DNA from: Candidatus Protochlamydia naegleriophila
Lineage (GTDB): Bacteria > Chlamydiota > Chlamydiia > Chlamydiales > Parachlamydiaceae
Direction: 5' to 3'
Assembly (NCBI RefSeq): GCF_001499655.1
Contig: NZ_LN879502.1
Coordinates: forward strand, 1,674,001-1,738,000
Length of the DNA: 64,000 nucleotides
Shown here: piece after piece, positions 56,195 through 64,000 of the stretch
Position numbering within the stretch: position 1 is the stretch's first letter
Layout: each line of letters opens with the position of its first letter
Notes under the pieces: generated by a model
What the model saw: the letters and a program-made list of their open reading frames with translations, nothing else
Told to the model about the DNA's origin: nothing
Database searches by the model: none
Made by a program: the position numbers and the translations under genes

Positions 56195-57596
56195 TTATTG
56201 AAAATCGGGTAAAATACTTTGAGACAAAGGACTTTTATCGGTTAGCTTTGGAGCGGCAGATGAGAAAAAGACATCGCTTCTTGTATATTTTCTCTCTCTT
56301 GCAAGACGATTCAGCAACTGCACTAACTGCTCACTGTTTCCGCAAAGATTTAAGCGAATAAATTCGCTGGTCTCCCCCATTGAATCTCCACTATTCACAG
56401 AAACATTTAAATCCTCGAGAAGGATATCCGAAGCACGTTTATTGGGAATTCTTTTATCCTGAATGCGTGCAAAAAATGTGGGGCTTCCGACTATACTTAA
56501 AATAGTTGAGCCGGGATAATTTCTAAGAAATTCTTTTTCCATTAGAATATGCCGCTGCGTTAAGCTTTGCTTGGCATCCTGACGAAGAGCTTTGCCAGTA
56601 TCAGGCATATCGAGAAATGCTTTGATTAAATCTAAAAAATGAGCAAGTCCAACTGTTCCTGCTGCCACAGTAGAAGAAGAGATAAAACCGAAAAACTGTT
56701 TAAAAATTGACTCTGCATAGGCGTCATACAACGGGTACCAAATATAACCACATCGAGAACCTGTTTTTCCAAATTGTTTTGAAGCAGAATTGAAGCTAAA
56801 GACATGTTTACCATCAGCGCGTGCTTGCCTGATCCATTCCAAATTGCCATCGAGGTAACCCGCCTCATCACTACCAAATGCTGTGGATGCAAAAACAAAG
56901 TCTGCAATCAGAATCTCAGCTTCTGTTAAGGGCTTTCGGAACTTTCCGTCTGGATTGTTTGGCGAAGTCACAAATTCTACAAGTTCTTCTCCCGGTTCCA
57001 GTACGATTTCAGAAGGTTCATGAAAAGCTAAAAACCGTGCATTGGGATAGTGAAAAATGCCCGACACCGCGCTTAGATGTCCTGAGTAAAAAGGTGCCTG
57101 TTCCACAAACACAAATTTTTTATGAGCCGACGACGTTACGATGGCGTAAACAAGAGCTACAATTAGCTGCTTAGAACCTGAGGCAGTGTAAAAAAAAGGG
57201 TTACGGTTTTTGGGGATCCACATAAAGTTCAAAGTCCCCAACTTTTTTATGAAACGCTGCGAGTATATCGCTTGCATGTCCAAAAACATCTTGATTGGAA
57301 GGCTGCAAGGGCAAGATCGATATAGGTGTCGATTGATCGAGATAAATAGCGTCATCAAAAAAAGTCCTAAGAGGCGGATTATGCAGACCATATGCCTCAT
57401 ACAGCTCTGTAAACAACGGTGTTGTATTTGGCTGAAGATAAAGAAGATAAGACTCTACTTCCTCTTTTAATTCCGTTTTTAGCTTCTCGCCTGATAGATC
57501 TTCCCCAAAAGCAGAATGAGTACTCAGGCCACTTATTGCTGCAGCACCGACAATACCTTTCTTAATGAGATTCATAAATTTCGCTTGTATTTTCAT
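56195..57596 (-). pseudogene. Frameshifted alliinase/TAA1-like PLP aminotransferase with signal peptide
   Basis: The 5' frame (57596-57201) gives a signal peptide (cleavage near AFG) and ~100 residues to a TAA. The 3' frame supplies the rest: YTASGSKQLIVALVYAI, EQAPFYSGHL, LVEFVTSPNNPDGKF, and the PLP-lysine motif FSFNSASKQFGKTGSRCGY. The order matches plant-type alliinase/tryptophan aminotransferase (Alliinase_C). Removing one A from an A5 run near 57218 would join the frames as DPQNRNPFFY, giving about 466 residues. It may be a recent pseudogene, a slippage-rescued gene or a sequencing error. Confidence 0.75.
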
Positions 57597-57716
57597 GACC
57601 AGCCTTTTTTAATTATTTTCTTATACTGATAACACAAAAATAATTTTAAAGCTGATAAAATACGTCAAAAGGAATTGCTTGAAAATTTTAGGGTTAGATT
57701 TGAGAGTGGTATTCGG

Positions 57717-58240
57717 CTATTCATGATAGATTTTCATGGCTTTGATTTCTTCGAATCCAAGCTTTTGATACAGATACTTGGCATCGTTTTGCCGTTACAA
57801 TGCAAGTATCAAAACCATTTGTTTGCACCTCTATCCTAGCCTCTATAGCCATCAATTTTCCCCTTTTCTCTCATTCCAGGCAAAACGATGATGTCGAATA
57901 CTGAAGCTAATTCTCTTTCAAGGTAGACAAATGAAAGTGAAATGAGCTTCCCATTTACATATCCCACAAAAAAACGTTGGAGGATTCTTCAGACAATAAA
58001 AGATCTGTTGCTTGATTGTAAAAAGAGGTTATCGCTTTGTGTTCTGTTGCTGGCAAAATATCGCAAATTACGCGAAATCTTGTTTGATTAATTTTGCTGG
58101 ATGCTTGCCCAAATCGCAAACCATCGTCCACTCCATTTCAGTGCTTACAAGTCCTTGTCTCAAAAGCTCTTCTTCTAAGCCAAGCGATTCTTCTTCAAGC
58201 CCAATCCAAAAGCATAGAGTAGCTTCTTTGATCTAAAGTG
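57717..58240 (-). pseudogene. Decayed GNAT-family acetyltransferase
   Basis: Reading across frames on the minus strand gives GLEEESLGLEEELLRQGLVS, VICDILPATEHKAITSFYNQ, VYLERELASVFDIIVLPGMRE, GFDTCIVTA and YLYQKLGFEEIKAMKIY before the stop. The last block is the usual GNAT C-terminus (Y-x-x-LGF). Several frameshifts and stops disable it. The acceptor-substrate is unknown. Confidence 0.75.
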
Positions 58241-58466
58241 ATTAATACCGGTCTGATGAGTCTGCGACGCGATTGCAACAAAAGATATTGAACATGTCGC
58301 ATGAAAGATGATTATCCACCACAAGTATATTTTCCTTGCGTATCACTTCCATCGACTCAATGGGGCTAAGCAAATAAGAAAATTTAATTTATATATTTTT
58401 ATCAAACGCCTGCAAAAAGTTTTTCTGTTCTTTCACGATTTATATAACTATCGATTGAAGGTAAAA

Positions 58467-58970
58467 TCAAACTTTTTCATGGGCTTTATCTATTTTTAAA
58501 TCAATAAATTCACCGCCGGTCATTCTTTGTATGTCATGCGAAGAGAATTGGAACACCGCAAAAGGAGTACCGGCCGCTGCCCAGATCCATTCATAGTTTT
58601 TTAAGGATGGATCCAAGAAAGTCTTAATCTTCTCGAGATGGCCAACTGGAGGAACCCCGCCAATGGCAAATCCGATCCGTTCTTTTACAAATTTTCCATC
58701 AGCCTTAACGAGCTGAAGCCCCGTCAATTTCTCAATTTTAGTCGTATCCACCCGATTGATTCCCGAAGCAATTACAAGAATGGGGCTGCCAGACTTTTTA
58801 TCTACAAAAATCAAAGACTTTGCAATTTGAGCTACTTCACAACCAATCGTATTAGCTGCCTCTTCTGCCGTGCGTGTCGATGCAGGCAATTCCTTTACAA
58901 TGCAAGTAAAGCCATTCTCCTCTAAAAAAATCTGCACTTTTTTTGCACTGCCTGATAAATCATTAGTCAT
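58467..58970 (-). CDS. YbaK/EbsC family aminoacyl-tRNA deacylase
   Basis: The protein is about 167 residues. It has the YbaK/ProRS-INS fold signatures: ELPASTRTAEEAANTIGCEV, the conserved Lys in AQIAKSLIF, and GFAIGGVPPVGHL. It clears mischarged tRNA, for example Cys-tRNA-Pro or Ala-tRNA-Pro. It starts 8 bases inside the end of the DUF2000 gene, so translation is coupled. It is the last gene of the PhzF-fusion operon. Confidence 0.88.
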   Translation of the reverse strand: MTNDLSGSAKKVQIFLEENGFTCIVKELPASTRTAEEAANTIGCEVAQIAKSLIFVDKKSGSPILVIASGINRVDTTKIEKLTGLQLVKADGKFVKERIGFAIGGVPPVGHLEKIKTFLDPSLKNYEWIWAAAGTPFAVFQFSSHDIQRMTGGEFIDLKIDKAHEKV

Positions 58971-59394
58971 TAGCACCTCTATACAGTGAAAGCTTTTTAG
59001 TCAATTCCGAGACGATTTCCACAGGGCCAAATAACACCAAACCATAGAAAATGACTTCTTCAGATTTTGCAGCAAGCGTTCTAGCTTCCTGCTCTTCCCA
59101 TGTCCCCTCGGTCATAGTATTTGTGAATGCAGAATAGCGAAGCCCTGCGTCCTTAGCTTTCAAAAGAAGGCTAGCTAGCTTGTTTGAATTTTTTTCTCTT
59201 AAAATAATGAAAGGCATCTTCGAGATATTGGGGTAAAGAAGGCCATCCCCATTCTGATAATCCATCAAATGCAAATCTGATTTTCCAACATGAGCACCAA
59301 AACCTAAACACATATGAGCAACGGCATTCATTAAAACGCCCGGCTCTATCTGCTTATTGACGATAGCCACCAATTTATTTTGAAACTTAGACAT
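58963..59394 (-). CDS. DUF2000-family protein
   Basis: The protein is 143 residues. KLVAIVNKQIEPGVLMNAVAH and MCLGFGAHVG match DUF2000, whose fold resembles peptidyl-tRNA hydrolase 2. The ATG at 59394 has GGAAG upstream; the frame extends to a TTG at 59406. It lies between the PhzF fusion and YbaK in one operon, hinting at a shared role in amino-acid or tRNA handling. No activity is established. Confidence 0.8.
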   Translation of the reverse strand: MSKFQNKLVAIVNKQIEPGVLMNAVAHMCLGFGAHVGKSDLHLMDYQNGDGLLYPNISKMPFIILREKNSNKLASLLLKAKDAGLRYSAFTNTMTEGTWEEQEARTLAAKSEEVIFYGLVLFGPVEIVSELTKKLSLYRGAND

Positions 59395-59416
59395 ATGTTC
59401 TTCCAATTAACTTTTT

Positions 59417-60883
59417 TTACGTAAGATTGATCTCACTTGAAAAGCAATGCACAGCTTGAGCGAATACTTTTGCATAATATCTGTCCTTTTCACGCGAAAA
59501 TTCAACTTCCACAACACCTGGTCTTTCCATGAAATGTCCTTGCTCGACATGAAAACGGTTCATTTCTTTTGATAAAAATCCAAATGTATCAATACACGCT
59601 GCTAATCCTCCTAAAACGGAGCCGGTAAAAGGGTCTTCAGGAATTCCCACTAGGGGAGCGAAGCAGCGCATATGGAAGTGGTTGTCTTGTAGAAATGCTT
59701 GCGGAGTGAAAAAGCAGACTGCCACACAGTCATGCAACTTCGAAAACTGTGTCAGCAATTTCGCATCGCACTCCATTTTTTTCAGTGCCTCGAGCGATTT
59801 GATAACCACGAATAAATCTTTATTTGTCGCTTCATACATGACAGGAAAAGAAGCATCGATCATTGATTCCTCGATATCCGCGGCCTTGGCAACTTCTTCG
59901 TGTGAAAAGCTTGTTTCCTCCAGTTTAATGATAGGCGTCTCATAAGCGACTTTAATTTCTTTGTCATCAAGCTGCACTTCCATTTGGAGTACTCCGCAAG
60001 GAGTTGCAACATCAAAGACATAGTGCCCAGTTTCAATTCCATAGCGTCTCTCTTTGGCAATCATGTAAAGTGCACCGACTGTAGAGTGGCCGCAAAAGGC
60101 AATTTCGTGCCCTGTTGGAGTAAAGTAGCGCATTTGAAAGGCGCCTATTTCACTAGGCGATATAAAAGCCGTTTCCGATAAATTTAACTCCCGCGCAATT
60201 TTGCGCATGGTGGAATCGTCCAATCCATCCGCATCTAAAACAACACCTGCCGGATTTCCACCAAATTTCTCACTGGTAAAGGCATCGACTTGATGAATGC
60301 GTACCCTCCTAAAATCCGCAGCTGTCTTTAAATAATTGTAAACAGTCGCTCTTGAAATCTGAAGTTTGGAGGCAACATATGCTGATGATTCTTTAAACTC
60401 AAATAGCCCTTTTAGCTGTAATTTTGAAAAGAGTTCCCTCTTTTGCTTTGCATTAATCGCCTGAAGATTGACTCTATTTTCTATGAGATAAGCCCCTATC
60501 AACTGATCAATCGATTCTTTCCAAGAATCAAGGGGGTCTCGATTTAAATCGAGCGATGCCGGCTGAAGCAAAACATTCATTTGCTCATGCAAATTTTTAA
60601 AATGAGTCAAATCATAGCGCAGCCTCATGTACCCAATCACCTTCTTTTCTTCATAAACAGGATAAATTAAACTTCGAACCTGCCGCCCAGCAATTAATAA
60701 CTCAGAAAATGGAACCTGAATACGGCAACTTTTTAGATCACAAGATTGATCTTCCCTAAGCGCCGAAAAAGCATTGAAAACATCCTTGATTGCTCCATCC
60801 AAATCCAACAACGTGAGCTCAACCAAAGGATAAAACAACTCAACTAAATTTCGTGCTAACTGTAGATTATTTTCTCGATTCAT
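59417..60883 (-). CDS. DauR/YheO-type regulator fused to PhzF-family isomerase
   Basis: The protein is 488 residues. Residues ~8-115 form a YheO-like PAS domain. Residues ~145-188 form the matching helix-turn-helix (KRELFSKLQLKGLFEFKESS then VASKLQISRATVYNYL). From ~194 a complete PhzF domain begins (IHQVDAFTSEKFGGNPAGVV), including catalytic Glu236 in NLSETAF and the second-half motifs GHEIAFCGHSTVGAL and PEDPFTGS. It probably senses a metabolite, controls its own operon and isomerises a small cyclic or amino-acid-derived compound. The fusion is unusual. Confidence 0.88.
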   Translation of the reverse strand: MNRENNLQLARNLVELFYPLVELTLLDLDGAIKDVFNAFSALREDQSCDLKSCRIQVPFSELLIAGRQVRSLIYPVYEEKKVIGYMRLRYDLTHFKNLHEQMNVLLQPASLDLNRDPLDSWKESIDQLIGAYLIENRVNLQAINAKQKRELFSKLQLKGLFEFKESSAYVASKLQISRATVYNYLKTAADFRRVRIHQVDAFTSEKFGGNPAGVVLDADGLDDSTMRKIARELNLSETAFISPSEIGAFQMRYFTPTGHEIAFCGHSTVGALYMIAKERRYGIETGHYVFDVATPCGVLQMEVQLDDKEIKVAYETPIIKLEETSFSHEEVAKAADIEESMIDASFPVMYEATNKDLFVVIKSLEALKKMECDAKLLTQFSKLHDCVAVCFFTPQAFLQDNHFHMRCFAPLVGIPEDPFTGSVLGGLAACIDTFGFLSKEMNRFHVEQGHFMERPGVVEVEFSREKDRYYAKVFAQAVHCFSSEINLT

Positions 60884-61174
60884 TTGCTCTGCCTGCTCAA
60901 TTCATCAATATAACATTATTCCAATTTAGAATATTTGTAAAAAAATAACACTAAAAAATTCAACTTTTACCAAATCCTGATTATAAATAAGCTAGGAAGG
61001 GAGAAGAGGGAAATAAAAAAACTGGTTACTGTAATCGGTTACTTGTTGAATGAGTTGAGTTGAGAGGCTATTTTATCTAATGTTTTAATCTCAATGGCTA
61101 CAATAGGCTCATCTTAGTCATTGATATCACCATGCAAAGTTTACTTAATTCTTTGAAGCTGAGGATTCTTTGCT
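60884..61174. other. Upstream region of the regulator-PhzF operon
   Basis: A candidate minus-strand promoter is TTTACA (60941-60936), 17 bases, TAATGT (60918-60913); the -10 is weak. An imperfect palindrome, ATTCTAA-A-TTGGAAT, falls in the spacer and might be an autoregulatory site. No gene is seen. Confidence 0.4.
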
Positions 61175-61560
61175 TTAAGTAATTGAGTGAAAGCGATAAT
61201 TTTTCGACTCTTTCACATTCTTGTTATTTCGGCTCGCGTTGATTATTAAACCAATTTTCAAAATCGATAGAACCCACATAGGCATTTTTTGAGGAACGAG
61301 AGTATTATCATTTAGCTTTGCGCCGAAATAGGGAGCATTACTATCGGAAACAATCGTATGAGGATCATTTGTTGCCTTTAAATAGATCTCCACAATTTCT
61401 GAAAATCGAAAGCACTTTGGGCCTGCGATATCGAGAGTCTCATTTTTTGGAGTTTCCAATACGGCCTTAAGTAAGGCTTCTGCAACGTCATCAGAAGCTA
61501 ACAGATACGCCTCCAAAAGAGAAAGAAACTCAAAGGATAAAATCGTTGGGAAAGATTTTT
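61175..61560 (-). pseudogene. C-terminal remnant of an SDR/NmrA-like NAD(P)-binding protein
   Basis: The frame reads LASDDVAEALLKAVLETPKN, ETLDIAGPKCFRFSEIV and YFGAKLNDNTLVP, the C-terminal half of an atypical SDR (NAD(P)H-binding, NmrA-like). A short upstream piece, FPTILSFEFLSLLE, fits a deleted middle. The Rossmann N-terminus is absent and no ATG is available, so it is a fragment. Confidence 0.7.
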
Positions 61561-61779
61561 TTCATCGACAAAGAACTGTATTACATAGGAGAGAAAAGTT
61601 GGTCAAGCTTTTGAGCCTAAGTGATTTTCACATGAACGCTTCGAGGGAAATTAAGCAAAAGATATTCGGTAACATCTTTTCAGGAATATGAGCATTCTCG
61701 ATAAAATAATTATCGAACCACCCGATTGAACCTTTCCGTACTAGCCTACAGAAAAAACAAAGTGTCATAAAATAAAAAA

Positions 61780-61812
61780 GCCGGACAAAATCTCTACAAG
61801 AATTTGTCCGGC
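61780..61812 (-). terminator. Terminator of tRNA-Leu
   Basis: On the minus strand GCCGGACAAA and TTTGTCCGGC pair around a 12-13 base loop and are followed by TTTTTTAT. It begins 4 bases after the tRNA. Confidence 0.85.
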
Positions 61813-61815
61813 GAA

Positions 61816-61897
<82 letters not shown>

Positions 61898-61912
61898 TAA
61901 CAATACCTATAT

Positions 61913-61941
61913 AAATTAGGGAAATATCTTCTTTTTGTCAA
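61913..61941 (-). promoter_or_regulatory. Promoter of tRNA-Leu
   Basis: TTGACA (61941-61936), 17 bases, TAATTT (61918-61913). Transcription would start a few bases before the mature tRNA 5' end. Confidence 0.65.
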
Positions 61942-62016
61942 GCGCTTTAAAGACAAGTTTCATAAAAAGTCATCACTTCGAAATTTATCAAGGCTTTAAT
62001 TTTTCTTTACAGGGTC

Positions 62017-62046
62017 TTAACAACAGCCTCCTATCTTCTATATAAC
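62017..62046 (+). promoter_or_regulatory. Candidate promoter of the M16-like gene
   Basis: TTAACA (62017-62022), 18 bases, TATAAC (62041-62046), just ahead of the ATG at 62063. The leader would be very short (~10 bases). Confidence 0.4.
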
Positions 62047-62062
62047 TTCACAAAGTAGCCTT

Positions 62063-63349
62063 ATGTTTTTCGTTTCCCGCTTTTTCATACTAGTCGCTTT
62101 ACTTCCTTCTTTAATTATAGCAAATAGCGACGATCTGTTAACCAATCAGCAAATGAAAGAAGTGACGCTAAAAAACGGCTTACGCATATGCTTAAAACGC
62201 ACCGATTATGAAGAGGGCGCATTCGTCTTTCAAATGTTTGCAATGGGAGGTTATGCTGCAGCACCCGTCGCAAATCGTCCATCTGCAGCCTTTGCAGGGG
62301 CCATTGCCTGGGAGTCTGGCCTGCAAGACGCAAGTTCAGATAAAATCGCTTATGAACTCTATCAGCGCTCTTTGGAGATGAACGTCAGCATTAGGCTATT
62401 TGACCGGGTCATTGAAGCCTCCGGCCTCACAGAGGATCTCTCTTATTGCCTTGAACTCATTCAGGCCTTGTTTAGAGCCCCTCAATTCACGTTTCAAGGA
62501 CTCGAGCGCGTCATTTCAGAATCCAAAATATTGTTTCAAGACCATTCCCAAGAAACAATTAAGGATTGCTTTTTAAAAACCAATACACAAAATTGGGATG
62601 TTTTAACATCATTGACTTGTGAAGATTTAAAGAAGGTTAAACTCGAGCAAGCCGAAGCCTTTTTTAAACAAGCCTTTGCAGACCCATCACTCTTCACCTT
62701 GATATTGGTAGGCGATTTCGACTTCAATAATGCGACTGCTCTTCTTGAAAAACATTTAGGCTGCATTGAGGCACGCTCTTCAGCTCCCCTGATTAACCCT
62801 GAAGCACCCCATTTTCCACAAGGCGTTACAAAAAGAGAAATTAAAGGCTATGCACGAAATCGATTAGCGTTGACCCGTTTAACCTTTCCGGTCATTAAAA
62901 AAGAGCTCTCCTCACTCAATTTTATCTGCCACATTTTGTCCGCAAGGCTTCTGGACCATTTTTCTGCAGTTGATAGTCAAACCCAATTTGAAGTTCACTA
63001 TGAATTCCCCTTATTTCCTAGGCTTGACCACATATGGCTAATCGTTCAATTTTACGGCCCAACAACCACTATTCACTCGACGACCCAATCAACCCTAAAA
63101 ATCATTCATCACTTAAACCGGCTTGGACTCTCAGAGCAAGAAAGAAAAAGTGAGCTGGAAATCAGCAATTCCTGCGAAGAAGACAATATATATCTGCTGT
63201 CCCTCCTCTCAAATTGCTATCACGGCGGATGGGATTCGACTCTCATCGACTCCAAACACCCCATCGAGATCAAGCATAAGGGTTCTGAAAATATTCTGGA
63301 CTCTTATATTCATTTAGATCACTATTCTCTTATTTCTTTATACCCTTAA
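62063..63349 (+). CDS. Exported M16 (PqqL/pitrilysin-like) half protein without zinc motif
   Basis: The protein is 428 residues. A signal peptide (1-20) is followed by a pattern like the second half of PqqL-type M16 proteases: NQQMKEVTLKNGLRICLKRT, AMGGYAAAP, AIAWESGL, LEKHLG. The catalytic HxxEH is absent, as expected for the inactive half of M16 enzymes. It may be a chaperone or the partner of a separate catalytic subunit; none lies in this window. A Nudix gene follows by 12 bases. Confidence 0.72.
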   Translation: MFFVSRFFILVALLPSLIIANSDDLLTNQQMKEVTLKNGLRICLKRTDYEEGAFVFQMFAMGGYAAAPVANRPSAAFAGAIAWESGLQDASSDKIAYELYQRSLEMNVSIRLFDRVIEASGLTEDLSYCLELIQALFRAPQFTFQGLERVISESKILFQDHSQETIKDCFLKTNTQNWDVLTSLTCEDLKKVKLEQAEAFFKQAFADPSLFTLILVGDFDFNNATALLEKHLGCIEARSSAPLINPEAPHFPQGVTKREIKGYARNRLALTRLTFPVIKKELSSLNFICHILSARLLDHFSAVDSQTQFEVHYEFPLFPRLDHIWLIVQFYGPTTTIHSTTQSTLKIIHHLNRLGLSEQERKSELEISNSCEEDNIYLLSLLSNCYHGGWDSTLIDSKHPIEIKHKGSENILDSYIHLDHYSLISLYP

Positions 63350-63361
63350 TCATTATTTCTT

Positions 63362-63865
63362 ATGCCATTAGCACCAGCCTCAGTTGGGGTTATTTTTGAT
63401 GATGCCCATCTACACCTACTCCTCGTCAAACGATGCGATGTTCCAGTTTGGGTTCTTCCAGGAGGAGGAATTGATTCCAATGAAAGCCCCATTCAAGCAG
63501 TTGTAAGAGAAATTTATGAAGAGACAGGCCTCAACGTCTATGTCGAGCGCCAAGCAGCCGAATACACACCGATCAACCGTTTAGCAGCCCTGACATTCGT
63601 ATACGTTTGCAGCATTAAAGGTGGAGAAATAAAGACTTCCAACGAAACAAGAGAGGTTCGCTTTTTTGCTATTAATCAACTACCACCCGACTTGTTTACT
63701 CCTCATCGGGATTGGATTCATGATGCTCTCACATCAACAAGCACAGTCAAAAAACCCCTTACGCAAATCACTTATTTTGCCACCCTTAAATACTTTTTCA
63801 AGCATCCCATTCACATTTTATCCTATGCTTGGACAAGATGGATCAAAAAATACTTTAATCATTAA
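63362..63865 (+). CDS. Nudix hydrolase
   Basis: The protein is 167 residues. The full Nudix box is present (GGIDSNESPIQAVVREIYEE then TGL), inside the usual alpha-beta-alpha sandwich. It hydrolyses a nucleoside diphosphate linked to another group; the substrate is unknown. It is probably cotranscribed with the M16-like gene. Confidence 0.92.
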   Translation: MPLAPASVGVIFDDAHLHLLLVKRCDVPVWVLPGGGIDSNESPIQAVVREIYEETGLNVYVERQAAEYTPINRLAALTFVYVCSIKGGEIKTSNETREVRFFAINQLPPDLFTPHRDWIHDALTSTSTVKKPLTQITYFATLKYFFKHPIHILSYAWTRWIKKYFNH

Positions 63866-64000
63866 ATCCTTGAATGCAGCTAGGCAATTGCTTTCGTATT
63901 GCCAAAAAGAATAAATTTTCAGATACTCGAACCGGCACAAAAACGTCCAAACTTTCTATTCATTCCCATGATTTATTCTCTTTATAGTCAAATTTTTCTG
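63866..64000. other. Window end, non-coding
   Basis: A weak hairpin, GGCAAT/ATTGCC (about 63881-63902), may end the Nudix transcript. Nothing else is recognised up to the edge. Confidence 0.3.

Overview
The window looks like chromosomal DNA of an amoeba-associated (environmental) chlamydia, probably Parachlamydiaceae/Protochlamydia-like. The best support is the ftsH–tilS–(LptF/G permease pair) neighbourhood at 1-5.7 kb, which I recall from Chlamydia (CT841, CT840, CT839/838). Other support comes from Inc-like bilobed membrane proteins, LRR proteins, eukaryote-like effector domains, and genes such as tgt/VUT transporter, MscL and an AGCS alanine/glycine symporter. No database was searched; the lineage is an inference.

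Layout. 1-5.7 kb: conserved core (ftsH fragment, tilS, a GYF_2 membrane protein, two LPS-export permeases). 5.7-11 kb: a three-gene RND efflux operon (outer-membrane channel, adaptor, pump). 11-14.2 kb: a decayed glycosyltransferase, a family IV esterase behind a strong palindromic promoter/operator, dodecin and an M50-like membrane protease. 14.5-21 kb: a MurF-alanine racemase fusion, an M32 carboxypeptidase and a 740-aa protein of unknown function. 21.4-26 kb: a tRNA-Ser gene beside a tandem 2.1-kb duplication carrying two LRR proteins, with a fragment of the neighbouring yjdM gene trapped at the junction. 26-30 kb: small membrane proteins and a four-gene DUF948/YtxH operon. 30-35.6 kb: an Inc-like protein with a C-terminal YopT-type cysteine protease domain, endonuclease V, a methyltransferase and an AGCS symporter. 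35.9-40.5 kb: an MHYT membrane sensor, a C39-like peptidase, the queuosine pair (VUT transporter plus tgt) and MscL with a zinc ribbon. 40.5-44.2 kb: a DegT aminotransferase/GMC oxidoreductase pair and a low-complexity secreted protein.

44.2-48.9 kb is the most striking region. A secreted collagen-like protein (about 55 Gly-X-Y triplets and a beta-rich C-terminal domain) is followed on the same strand by a protein whose N-terminal half matches animal-type procollagen galactosyltransferase (COLGALT/GLT25D) and whose C-terminal half is a methyltransferase. Next come a secreted GT2-TPR glycosyltransferase and a secreted Asp-box protein. I read this as a candidate bacterial collagen-glycosylation cassette. 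The COLGALT-like gene has an A11 tract that puts its apparent signal peptide out of frame, so it may be phase-variable.

49-64 kb mixes intact genes with decay. Intact genes are a HerA-like ATPase, a RasGEF-like candidate effector with a perfect TTGACA-17-TATAAT promoter, a DauR/YheO-PhzF fusion in an operon with DUF2000 and YbaK, an M16-like half protein and a Nudix hydrolase. Remnants are nagA, a cytosine-deaminase-type gene, a GNAT acetyltransferase, an SDR gene and a frameshifted plant-type (alliinase/TAA1-like) aminotransferase. tRNA-Leu(UAG) lies near 61.8 kb with its own promoter and terminator. Several frameshifts fall in homopolymers, so sequencing error must be excluded before they are read as biology.
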